This document shows positions 25,623-33,285 of a DNA stretch of 64,000 bases, piece after piece. A program made the translations under genes and the position numbers. A model generated the notes under the pieces. It searched no databases. It saw only the letters and a list, made by a program, of their open reading frames with translations, and had not been told where the DNA came from. This DNA is from Hungatella effluvii. GTDB lineage: Bacteria; Bacillota; Clostridia; Lachnospirales; Lachnospiraceae. Each line of letters starts with the position of its first letter. Positions within the stretch are counted from its first letter, which is position 1. The DNA is taken from assembly GCF_003201875.1 (NCBI RefSeq), contig NZ_QJKD01000016.1, positions 56,934 to 120,933 of the forward strand, given 5' to 3'.

Positions 25623-26333
25623 ATGTCAACACCACATAACCAGGCCTGTAAAGGCGATATTGCTAAAAATGTATTAATGCCCGGAGATCCGCTGAGAGCG
25701 AAATTTATCGCAGAGAATTTCCTGGAGAATCCCCGCCTTGTGAACGAAGTGCGTGCCGCATATGCGTATACGGGAATGTACAGGGGAAAAGAAGTGAGCG
25801 TAATGGCGAGCGGTATGGGGATGCCCTCCATGGGAATTTACTCATACGAGCTGTTCAGTATTTATGATGTGAATAATATTATCCGGATCGGTTCTTCCGG
25901 CGCCTACGTAACGGACTTAAATCTGTATGATGTTGTGCTGGCGGAGAGTGTTTGGAGCGAATCAAGCTTTGCCAGAACACAGAATGGCTCTTCTGATGAC
26001 ATTTTATATCCAAGCAGAGAATTAAATGACCGGATTCTGGAGACGGCTAAGAAATTGGGTTATCTGCTTACTCCCACACGCGTTCACTCCAGTGATGTAT
26101 TCTACTGTGAAGCGAACATGGACGATTACAGAGAGATTAACAGAAAACACCAGTGTACCTGTGTCGATATGGAAAGCTTTGCACTGTTCCATAACGCTAA
26201 GGTACTGAATAAAAATGCAGCCTGCCTTCTGACAATTTCCGATTCCTTCCCTACAGGGGAAAAGGCCTCCGCAAAGGAGCGCCAGGAGTCATTTACCACA
26301 ATGATGAAAATTGCGCTGGAAGCCTGTGTATAA
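25623..26333 (+). CDS. deoD: Purine-nucleoside phosphorylase, DeoD type
   Basis: Hexameric-type purine nucleoside phosphorylase, 236 residues, a standard length. It phosphorolyses purine (deoxy)ribonucleosides to base and (deoxy)ribose-1-phosphate in the cytoplasm. Family marks: MPGDPLRAKFIAENFL near residue 18, the phosphate-binding RIGSSGAY, the ribose-binding VDMES, and the catalytic Asp in TISDSF. ATG at 25623 follows AGGAGGT. It has its own promoter with GATAAA repeats like those of the riboside operon, suggesting shared control. Its conventional residues contrast with the altered phosphorylase at 11381. Confidence 0.93.
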   Translation: MSTPHNQACKGDIAKNVLMPGDPLRAKFIAENFLENPRLVNEVRAAYAYTGMYRGKEVSVMASGMGMPSMGIYSYELFSIYDVNNIIRIGSSGAYVTDLNLYDVVLAESVWSESSFARTQNGSSDDILYPSRELNDRILETAKKLGYLLTPTRVHSSDVFYCEANMDDYREINRKHQCTCVDMESFALFHNAKVLNKNAACLLTISDSFPTGEKASAKERQESFTTMMKIALEACV

Positions 26334-26571
26334 GAAAAAGGGCGAAAAACTCGGCGTATTAATAGGAACGGAAAAACAAATGTCAATTTTATCCGAAAAC
26401 AATATAAGAAGCATTTATCAATCGATCAGATAGCAGCTTATCTTTAAACTTAAAACATCTGAATTACAAAGTATCTTATATATAATAAAGGATAAAAAAT
26501 GCATTTCGAAAATCCCCATATAATTACAACCTTTATAAAGATACATATAAAAATAGAATAGAAATGCCTCT

Positions 26572-26626
26572 CATCCGACAAAACCAGTAATCAAAGGTTC
26601 CTGCCGGAAGGGAGGCATTTTTATTG
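26572..26626 (+). terminator. Terminator-like hairpin downstream of deoD
   Basis: AAATGCCTC (26572-26580) pairs with GAGGCATTT (26612-26620) around a 31-base loop containing a smaller TTCC/GGAA hairpin, and a T-run follows. It is about 240 bases after deoD. Between them, 26334-26571 is AT-rich with no gene I can support. Confidence 0.6.
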
Positions 26627-26661
26627 CATTTCACCTCTCCGTAAACGGAGCCTTAAATAAG

Positions 26662-26679
26662 GATAAATATGAGATAAAT
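26662..26679 (+). promoter_or_regulatory. GATAAAT pair 11 bp apart
   Basis: GATAAAT at 26662-26668 and 26673-26679, upstream of the promoter of the next operon. Same element and spacing as at 2304, 2632 (other strand) and 25442. Confidence 0.5.
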
Positions 26680-26703
26680 AGTTAAAGAAAATATAGAAAA
26701 TAC

Positions 26704-26762
26704 TGGACAACAAAAGGATGGAAGGTGTATAATAAGAAAAAGTTGCTAAAGCGCTTTAGCAA
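26704..26762 (+). promoter_or_regulatory. Promoter with perfect 20-bp LacI-type operator
   Basis: TGGACA at 26704-26709 and TATAAT at 26728-26733 are 18 bp apart. A perfect 20-bp palindrome, TTGCTAAAGCGCTTTAGCAA, spans 26743-26762 just downstream, with the central CG typical of LacI-family operators. The LacI regulator at 30828 is the natural candidate. Confidence 0.85.
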
Positions 26763-26782
26763 AAGAAAAAGGAGGTATTTCT

Positions 26783-28228
26783 ATGAAAAGGAACGGGGTT
26801 TATTCAGCAGTGCTTGCAGCTGTCATGGCTGGGGTGATGATAGCAGGCTGTTCTTCCGGAACGGGGAAGGGAGCGGCAGAGACCCAGACACCAGCAGGGA
26901 CTCGGACACAGACAGAGACTGCGGGGGATCAGAAGGAGGCCGCGCCGGTACAGGAGAAAGAATTGATTATGTGGCATAACCGGGGCGGCTCTAACGGAAA
27001 GTTTATTGAAGAGCAGCTGATTCCGGGGGTTAACGACACCATCGGTAAATCGGCTGGGGTGAAGGTGGTGCCGGTCTATCAGGATGAAGACATTGTGAGT
27101 AAGCTAAAAGCGCTGATCCTGGCAAACGATGTGGCGAATATGCCTGATCTTGTTACTATTTATGCCGGCGATGTGGAGTACATGAGCACGGTTAAGAATG
27201 TCGTCCCTCTGGATTCGTTTCTGGAGACGGACGCGGATTTTAAGAAGGAGGACATGGTACAGTCTCTGTGGGATACGTATAATTTCAGGGGAAAACAGTA
27301 CAGCATCCCATTTACAGGCGACGCTATGATCTTCTATTACAATAAGACGGCATTTGAGAAGGCGGGACTCGATCCGGAAAATCCGCCGACGACCATTGCA
27401 GAGATGGCGGACTGCGCGGAAAAACTGCTGATTAAAGATGGTGATACGGTGAAACAGTACGGAATCACCCTTGGCCTTCAGAATGTATACCTAAACAACT
27501 GGATCGGCGGCCAGGGTGATTACCATTTCATCGGCAACAACGAAGGCGGCAGGACAGGGCGCATGACGAAGGTGACCTTTGATGAGGATGGAACCATGCT
27601 GACTCTCCTGAATGAGTGGCAGAAGGTTCTCGATACGGGGGCTGTACAGAGTGTTGATGTGGACGATCAGCCCAAGGACGAGTTTTGTTCAGGCTTAAGC
27701 GCCATGTTCTGCGGTGGAAACTGGGCTATGACCTCAATCATTGAAGCGGCCAAAGAAAATGGATTCGAGCTGGGCATTTCGGAACTTCCCAGGGTTCTGG
27801 ATACGGACAAAGGCGGAGTATGTCCGGGTGGAACATCCCTTTATATTCTGGACAGAGGTGATTCGGATGTAGTGAATACCGGATGGGAATTTATGAAGTA
27901 CTGGTCCTCGGCAGAGACGCAGACAAAGCTGTGTATCGCAACCGGTTATATACCGACCAATGGAAAAACCATGGAAACAGAAGAGATGAAAGCATTTTTG
28001 ATAGACAATCCCAGCTACCGTGTGGCATTTGATTCCCTGATGAAGTCCAACCCGAAAGTTCAGGAGCATCTGGCACCGACTCAGCAGGAGTTCCAGCTGA
28101 TTTTCAGAGATACTTCTTTGAGATGGGCCAAGGGAGAGATCACGGCACAGGAATGTGTGGACAGCATGGCGGAGCAGTGCAACAGAGCGCTGGATGAATA
28201 CAATGAGGCGAATCCGGTCGAAGAGTAA
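26783..28228 (+). CDS. ABC transporter extracellular solute-binding lipoprotein (family 1)
   Basis: Lipoprotein of a third CUT1-type importer, 481 residues. The signal peptide ends MIAGC with the lipid-modified cysteine at residue 23; a Thr/Gln/Gly-rich linker precedes the binding fold, which starts with KELIMWHN near residue 59. AAAGGAGG precedes the ATG. It is the first gene after the operator-controlled promoter and is followed by two permeases. Ligand unknown; the operon has no glycosidase to hint at it. Confidence 0.92.
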   Translation: MKRNGVYSAVLAAVMAGVMIAGCSSGTGKGAAETQTPAGTRTQTETAGDQKEAAPVQEKELIMWHNRGGSNGKFIEEQLIPGVNDTIGKSAGVKVVPVYQDEDIVSKLKALILANDVANMPDLVTIYAGDVEYMSTVKNVVPLDSFLETDADFKKEDMVQSLWDTYNFRGKQYSIPFTGDAMIFYYNKTAFEKAGLDPENPPTTIAEMADCAEKLLIKDGDTVKQYGITLGLQNVYLNNWIGGQGDYHFIGNNEGGRTGRMTKVTFDEDGTMLTLLNEWQKVLDTGAVQSVDVDDQPKDEFCSGLSAMFCGGNWAMTSIIEAAKENGFELGISELPRVLDTDKGGVCPGGTSLYILDRGDSDVVNTGWEFMKYWSSAETQTKLCIATGYIPTNGKTMETEEMKAFLIDNPSYRVAFDSLMKSNPKVQEHLAPTQQEFQLIFRDTSLRWAKGEITAQECVDSMAEQCNRALDEYNEANPVEE

Positions 28229-28229
28229 G

Positions 28230-28246
28230 ATACTTCGCGAGAGTAT
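28230..28246 (+). other. Short hairpin between binding protein and permease
   Basis: ATACT (28230-28234) and AGTAT (28242-28246) flank TCGCGAG. It is weak, but it occupies the same position after a binding-protein gene as the hairpins at 4181, 22698, 34617 and 45935. Confidence 0.3.
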
Positions 28247-28269
28247 ATACGGGGAGAGGGGCGGAAACG

Positions 28270-29127
28270 TTGAAAAGAAAAAAGAAAATAACTCCATATC
28301 TGCTGATACTGCCATCCATGTTTTTTTTGGTGCTGTTTATCTATTATCCTGCGGTCAAAACGCTGTTTAAGAGTCTGTTTCTGATTAATTCCAGCAATAT
28401 ACCTGTTAAATTCGTGGGAATGGGAAATTATCGGAAACTGTTCAGTGATGAAACATTTTTAAAATCCATTGTTGTAACATTCGAGTATGCACTGGTTGTC
28501 ATACCGGTGACGATTCTAATGGGGTATCTCCTGGCGCTGATTTCCGCGTCCGGGAGACGCCTCTCTCCCGTTTATGAATTGATGTATGCGATGCCCATGG
28601 CAGTGTCCATGTCTGTGGCTTCTGTCATTTTTAAGCTTCTTTTAAATGGGAATCTGGGATTTATCAATCATGTGTTTCACTTAAATATCATGTGGTTTAC
28701 AGATAAGAAGTATGCGCTGTGGGCGATCATTATCATCGGCATCTGGATGGGACTGGGGATGACTTACATATTCCTGCTGTCTGCGGTCCGGTCGGTATCG
28801 GAAGAATTGTTGGAAGCGGCCACCGCAGAAGGGGCCGGGATCTGGCAGAAGGTGCGCTATATTTATACCCCTATGATAAGCCCAACCCTGTTTTACCTGT
28901 TTTGTGTCAACGTAGGAAGCGCGCTGATGATGTCCGGGCCTGTGATTATCCTGACCCAGGGAGGACCGGACAGTTCCACATCTACCATTATGTACTATAT
29001 GTACCAGAAAGGATTTTACGTATATAATTACGGCCTTTCGTATTCGGCGGCTGTGGTAGGTTTTATCATTGGATTTACGGTTATTCTCATATCGTTTATC
29101 TGGGAGAAGAGAGGTGTTCATTACTGA
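28270..29127 (+). CDS. ABC sugar transporter permease (MalF/UgpA type)
   Basis: Channel subunit, 285 residues, with about six membrane segments and EAA loop EAATAEGAGIWQKVRYIYTP. It starts at TTG 28270 with GAGGGG eight bases upstream. Its stop codon overlaps the ATG of the next permease by one base. No cognate ATPase gene is in the operon. Confidence 0.92.
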   Translation: MKRKKKITPYLLILPSMFFLVLFIYYPAVKTLFKSLFLINSSNIPVKFVGMGNYRKLFSDETFLKSIVVTFEYALVVIPVTILMGYLLALISASGRRLSPVYELMYAMPMAVSMSVASVIFKLLLNGNLGFINHVFHLNIMWFTDKKYALWAIIIIGIWMGLGMTYIFLLSAVRSVSEELLEAATAEGAGIWQKVRYIYTPMISPTLFYLFCVNVGSALMMSGPVIILTQGGPDSSTSTIMYYMYQKGFYVYNYGLSYSAAVVGFIIGFTVILISFIWEKRGVHY

Positions 29128-29954
29128 TGGGGAAACGCAGGATATGGAAGAGTGTGCTATATCAGGCGGCGGCGACAGGAATTGGACTTCTGGTCATATT
29201 TCCTGTGTTGTACGCACTGGGCACATCCTTTATGAAGAGTACGGAGATCCTGAGCATGAATCCCAGAATGCTCCCGAGGCGCATCGATTTTTCCAATTAC
29301 CACGCGGTCTGGGAAAATACGATGATGCTGCGGTTTATCTGGAACTCGGTCTTTGTGACCACAATCACGTGCTGTCTGCGCGTGGTGACGGCGGCCTTGG
29401 CCGCTTATGGATATGCCTGCTTCGATTTTAAGGGAAAGAATCTGTTTTTTTATTTGACTGTGGGGACCATGCTTATTCCCGGTGAGGCGACGCTTCTCAC
29501 CAATTATGAGACCATATCGAAGCTTCATATGATCAATACTTACCAGGGAATTATTATTATGTTTATTGGCTCTGCGACCAGTGTTTTTATTATGAGACAG
29601 TATTTTCTGGGAGTCTCGGCCTCTATAAAGGAAGCGTCTGAGATGGATGGGTGCGGAGATATCCGCTTCTTTACCAGAATTCTGATTCCAATTTCAAAAC
29701 CGATTCTGGTTACCGTATTTATCACGGCGTTTGTTGAAATATGGAATGTGTACTTATGGCCTATGCTGATTACGAACCGCAATGAGATGCGGACGGTCCA
29801 GGTAGGAATCGCACAGCTGAACAGTTCGGAGGGATCCGCCTATGGCGTTATTATGGCGGGGGCCGTAATCGTCCTCATTCCGTCGCTTCTGGTATTTATC
29901 ATCTTTCAGAAGCAGATTATCAATGGAATGGTAACCGGTTCGGTAAAAGGATAA
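29127..29954 (+). CDS. ABC sugar transporter permease (MalG/UgpE type)
   Basis: Second channel subunit, 275 residues, six membrane segments, EAA loop EASEMDGCGDIRFFTRILIP, ending INGMVTGSVKG like other MalG-type proteins. Translationally coupled to the preceding permease through an overlapping TGATG; GAGGTG lies upstream. Confidence 0.92.
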   Translation: MGKRRIWKSVLYQAAATGIGLLVIFPVLYALGTSFMKSTEILSMNPRMLPRRIDFSNYHAVWENTMMLRFIWNSVFVTTITCCLRVVTAALAAYGYACFDFKGKNLFFYLTVGTMLIPGEATLLTNYETISKLHMINTYQGIIIMFIGSATSVFIMRQYFLGVSASIKEASEMDGCGDIRFFTRILIPISKPILVTVFITAFVEIWNVYLWPMLITNRNEMRTVQVGIAQLNSSEGSAYGVIMAGAVIVLIPSLLVFIIFQKQIINGMVTGSVKG

Positions 29955-29973
29955 AGAAAGATTGGAGAAAATG

Positions 29974-30732
29974 ATGATATACGAGACCAGGGTGGAAAAA
30001 GCAATAGAAATGACGGGAAACGGCCAGCCTTACATCAATCCTTACGATGGTTGTGTGTCCGGCTGTCCGTTCTGCTACTGGCTGGAACGGGAGGGCTGGG
30101 AAGGCAATATCGCCATCAGAATCAATATCGCAGAGGTCCTGGATCAGGAGTGTGAGAGATGGCCGGAAGGCGTCCGGCTTTACATCGGAGATTACTGCGA
30201 TCCGTACATGCCAGTGGAGGAGACGTACGGGCTGACGAGACAATGCGTGGAGGTAATCAAAAAACATGGTATTCCTCTTACTATTTGTACCAGTGCGAAG
30301 TCTCTTCTGATTGAGCGGGATTTGGATTTACTGAGGGGGATGGAAGAGCTGTGTATCGTGACAGAACTGTGCCGTCTGGATGAAATTGAAAAGCTTAAGG
30401 CAGGAGAAGGACATGCCGGGATTGAGACGGGAAACCGGCTGAGAGAAGCGGGGCTGCCGGTGATTGCGACGTTTGCACCCATCATGCCGGGGATCACGGA
30501 TCTGGACCTGGTGCTGGATTCCTTAAGACCGGATATACCGCTCTATATTGACCGCTTCTACATGAAACCTAATTCCATACAGGAGATCAGGCTGATGGAA
30601 TATTTGAGGGAAAAACGCCCGGAATTAATGGAGGAATACAGACGTCTGATCCGGGAAGGGGGCGACGCAGAATACGAGGCTGTGATACGCCGCTGTCAGG
30701 GCGGCGGCCGGGTGAGGCAGCTTCCGTTCTGA
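29974..30732 (+). CDS. Radical SAM protein, spore photoproduct lyase-like
   Basis: A 252-residue radical SAM protein. The 4Fe-4S cluster motif CVSGCPFC (CX3CX2C) is near residue 25 and is followed by a CDPYMPVEETYGLTR segment characteristic of spore-photoproduct-lyase-like proteins of unknown function. It is shorter than true spore photoproduct lyase and probably does not repair DNA. Its position as last gene of a sugar ABC operon is unusual. The ATG at 29974 gives GGAG six bases upstream; ATG 29971 and TTG 29962 are less favoured. Reaction unknown. Confidence 0.82.
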   Translation: MIYETRVEKAIEMTGNGQPYINPYDGCVSGCPFCYWLEREGWEGNIAIRINIAEVLDQECERWPEGVRLYIGDYCDPYMPVEETYGLTRQCVEVIKKHGIPLTICTSAKSLLIERDLDLLRGMEELCIVTELCRLDEIEKLKAGEGHAGIETGNRLREAGLPVIATFAPIMPGITDLDLVLDSLRPDIPLYIDRFYMKPNSIQEIRLMEYLREKRPELMEEYRRLIREGGDAEYEAVIRRCQGGGRVRQLPF

Positions 30733-30745
30733 TTGACTGGGACCA

Positions 30746-30774
30746 TTGCATTTTAAAGGATTTTCATATACAAT
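30746..30774 (+). promoter_or_regulatory. Promoter of the second LacI regulator
   Basis: TTGCAT at 30746-30751 and TACAAT at 30769-30774 are 17 bp apart, upstream of the ATG at 30828. Confidence 0.65.
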
Positions 30775-30827
30775 GATAGGTATACTTTTGTAAAAATATG
30801 GAAGTACTGTAAGACTGGAGACGTTAT

Positions 30828-31841
30828 ATGAAAATCACCGCAAAAGATATTGCCAGGGAAGCTGGGGTCTCAGAGGCCACGGTTTCCATTATTTTGAATA
30901 ACAAGGCCGGACACTACCGGATTTCTGAAAAGACGCGGCAGAAAGTACTGGAGATTGCAGAGCGCTATGAATTTACCTGCAATCCGATTGCGGTATCTCT
31001 TGCAACACGAAAAACGCATACGATTGGCCTTATTCTGCCAAACCTTGTGAACCCTTTTCTGGCCAATATATCCACGGGAATTGAGAAATGCGCTCAGGAA
31101 AATGAGTACGCCCTTCTGTTGTGTAACTGCGAGGAAAATGTACAGCAGTGTGTGAAGTACCTGGATATTCTTCAGAAGAGGTATGCGGATGGGATTCTGC
31201 TTGTGCTGCCAAGGGAGAAAGAAGTGAATGCCAATCAGAGGCTGGTAGAGGCGGCACTGCGAAAATGCCGGGTACCGGTAATTCTGATCGAGCATTATTT
31301 ACAGAAAGCATCCTGTGATTTCATGGCTGTTGACAACGTTCAGGGCGGCTATCTGGCAGCCGAGTATCTTCTGAAAAAGGGGCATACCAGGATCGGCCAT
31401 ATTGCTGGAGAACAGTTTACCAGACAGCGTACCTGCGGCTATTTGAAAGCATTGAAAGATTATGGCATACCGATTGACCGCAGTCTGGTGATGCAGGGGG
31501 ATTTCTCAATTGAATCCGGATATAAATGTGGAAAACGCCTTCTGGGGCTGGGAGTGACCGCTGTCTTCGCAGGGAATGATTATATGGCGCTCGGCGTCTG
31601 GCGGGCGGCCAGAGAGTTAGGACTCCGCATTCCGGAGGACGTGTCTCTGGTTGGTTTCGATGACGACCCGGTGGCGGTGGTGATGGATGTCCCTCTGACC
31701 ACGGTCCGCCAGCCTGGAACCACACTTGGAAAGGCCGCCAGTGAAATGCTGGTGCAGAAGATAGAGGCAGAGCGGAGCACATATCAGCAGTACTACTTTG
31801 CACCGCAGCTGATTGAGAGAAGCAGCGCGGCGGCCCGGTGA
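30828..31841 (+). CDS. LacI/GalR-family transcriptional regulator
   Basis: Repressor of 337 residues with an N-terminal helix-turn-helix (DIAREAGVSEATVSIILNN, from residue 5) and a ligand-binding domain with VGFDDDPVAVVMDVPLTTV near the C-terminus. TGGAG precedes the ATG by seven bases. It has its own promoter and lies just after the ABC/radical SAM operon, whose promoter carries a perfect LacI-type operator; autogenous cluster control is likely. Effector unknown. Confidence 0.9.
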   Translation: MKITAKDIAREAGVSEATVSIILNNKAGHYRISEKTRQKVLEIAERYEFTCNPIAVSLATRKTHTIGLILPNLVNPFLANISTGIEKCAQENEYALLLCNCEENVQQCVKYLDILQKRYADGILLVLPREKEVNANQRLVEAALRKCRVPVILIEHYLQKASCDFMAVDNVQGGYLAAEYLLKKGHTRIGHIAGEQFTRQRTCGYLKALKDYGIPIDRSLVMQGDFSIESGYKCGKRLLGLGVTAVFAGNDYMALGVWRAARELGLRIPEDVSLVGFDDDPVAVVMDVPLTTVRQPGTTLGKAASEMLVQKIEAERSTYQQYYFAPQLIERSSAAAR

Positions 31842-31881
31842 GCCGTCAGGAAACCTGCACGTAGCTGTACGGATTACAGAA

Positions 31882-31940
31882 AGAGGATTCTGAACAGGAG
31901 TGAGTATATGAATACTCATGGTGTTCAGAATTCTCTTTTG
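31882..31940 (+). terminator. Rho-independent terminator after the second LacI regulator
   Basis: A 15-bp stem (31882-31896 with 31922-31936, one G-U pair) continues into an inner GAGTAT/ATACTC stem and is followed by TTTTG and more T residues. Confidence 0.85.
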
Positions 31941-32110
31941 TTTTTCTTTCGTGTAAGGTACTTCGATCGACAGGGTCAGGGAACCGCTTGCCCCAATCCA
32001 GGTACACTGGCCCTGATAGCCGGTGGCGGTGCCTTTCGATGCCCGGATTCCAAATACTTCTTTGGTTTCTCCAGCACCGATGGAGACAGGGGCTTATATT
32101 CTTTTCGAAA
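31940..32110 (-). pseudogene. Protein-gene fragment, possibly aegerolysin-like
   Basis: On the minus strand this stretch reads as an open frame of about 55 codons without a start codon. It includes SIGAGETKEVFGIRAS, GTATGYQGQCTWIG and ASGSLTLSIEVPY, which look like real beta-rich protein rather than chance translation. An in-frame stop lies immediately upstream. The GTATGxxG and SLTLSIEVPY patterns faintly resemble the C-terminal half of aegerolysin-type beta-sandwich proteins; this identification is weak. It appears to be a 5'-truncated remnant between a terminator and the next regulator's terminator. Confidence 0.35.
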
Positions 32111-32234
32111 GCCTATCGTGAACAGGCTTTCTTCCTCCTTTCAAGAGTGGCGTGTAATTGGTGCCTGAATCAGTAGCGCTACACTATTAATCCGATAAAA
32201 CGAACGTATGTATGAATGAAATTGGATAAAATAT

Positions 32235-32277
32235 AAAAAACACTCTGAAAATAGGATTAGAATCATTTTCCAGAGTG
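32235..32277 (-). terminator. Rho-independent terminator of the minus-strand GntR gene
   Basis: CACTCTGAAAAT (32241-32252) pairs with ATTTTCCAGAGTG (32265-32277) with one bulged base. Read on the minus strand, it is followed by a run of six T residues. Confidence 0.8.
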
Positions 32278-32305
32278 CTTCTGTTTACGAAGTTTTGAAC
32301 CATAT

Positions 32306-33043
32306 CTAAGGTATCTTTTTTACAATAACGGCCGAGAAATCAAATAAATCTGCCTTATGCGTCGAAAAGGAATACTCGAAGGGCATGCCGTTGTCCAGGA
32401 AGGCGATCTGCTCCACGACGGCTACCGGGCTGCCTGGTTCCAGCTGGAGATTCCTGGCGATGAACTCGGATGCTCCCTTAGCGCGGATGCGGACGTGGGA
32501 ACTTTGAATTTCATAATGTAGCGTCTGACGGATATAGGCATAGATGGACGATTCCAAATGCGCCATCTTGAGACCTGGAATCAGATCAATGGGCATATAG
32601 GTTTCTTCTATCACACAGGGAACCCCGTTCCTGTTCCTGACACGGATTATCTTGTAGACGAAGTCTTCTTCTGTGATATGCAGATTGGATGCGATCTTCG
32701 GCGTCGGCGGTATGACGGAAAACTCCAGGACGGTGGAGGTCACGTCCTCCTTGGCATACTGCCGGCTGAAACCGGTCAGGGCCTGCTGGGTGTTGCATAA
32801 GTTCTCTTCCATAATATCCAGCTGCTGCTGCGATAACCCCTTTACAAAGGTTCCATGCCCTCTTTTTTTATAAATCAGCCCCTCGTCGACCAGAATGTCA
32901 AGCGCCTTTTTAATGGTCATCTTGCTGGCTCCATACTGGATACAGAGGTCCTTTTCACATGGAAGCTGGTCGTTCGGGTGGTAAAGATTATCTTTTAATA
33001 TGTGGTTTCTCAATTCATTCGATATTTCAATGTATTTATTCAT
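32306..33043 (-). CDS. GntR-family (HutC/UTRA) transcriptional regulator
   Basis: Repressor of 245 residues with a winged helix at residues 5-70 (LPCEKDLCIQYGASKMTIKKA region; RGHGTFVKG wing) and a C-terminal UTRA effector domain ending in the VAVVEQIAFLD and FEYSFSTH segments. It is divergently transcribed from the ABC/glycosidase operon at 33286. AAGGGGA precedes its ATG. The intergenic region carries repeated AAGTATATACTT palindromes, matching the kind of sites bound by HutC-type regulators, so it likely controls both directions. Confidence 0.9.
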   Translation of the reverse strand: MNKYIEISNELRNHILKDNLYHPNDQLPCEKDLCIQYGASKMTIKKALDILVDEGLIYKKRGHGTFVKGLSQQQLDIMEENLCNTQQALTGFSRQYAKEDVTSTVLEFSVIPPTPKIASNLHITEEDFVYKIIRVRNRNGVPCVIEETYMPIDLIPGLKMAHLESSIYAYIRQTLHYEIQSSHVRIRAKGASEFIARNLQLEPGSPVAVVEQIAFLDNGMPFEYSFSTHKADLFDFSAVIVKKIP

Positions 33044-33137
33044 AGATAAGTCCCCTTTTAAGATAGCTTCATTCTAACACAGGCATACTTAAAAAGCAAT
33101 TACTTATACAATTAAAAGTATTGTTATAATATACAAA

Positions 33138-33234
33138 AAGTATATACTTATTTTGGAAGGAATGACGAAAATGATAAAAGTATATACTTTTTGTTTTAAA
33201 GTACTTGATATATAAATAACAAAAGTATATGATA
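33138..33234 (+). promoter_or_regulatory. Repeated AAGTATATACTT operators and promoter of the glycosidase operon
   Basis: Perfect 12-bp palindromes AAGTATATACTT lie at 33138-33149 and 33178-33189, 40 bp apart, with a degenerate third (AAGTATATGAT) at 33223-33233. A promoter with TTGATA at 33205-33210 and TATGAT at 33228-33233 (17 bp spacing) overlaps the third site, so the divergent GntR repressor would block it. Confidence 0.78.
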
Positions 33235-33285
33235 GACCCATAGAGATACACAAATTATTATTACAAAAGGAGAAGGGAAAGTAAG

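Noticed and set aside
26464..26626. Possible small RNA between deoD and the third ABC operon
   Set aside because: A TATAAT at 26481 and a terminator-like hairpin at 26572 are present, but no -35 box lies at a suitable distance, so a separate transcript is not supported.
31908..32168. Plus-strand open frame after the second LacI regulator
   Set aside because: It begins inside the terminator hairpin and its translation has no recognisable protein features; the minus strand looks more protein-like.
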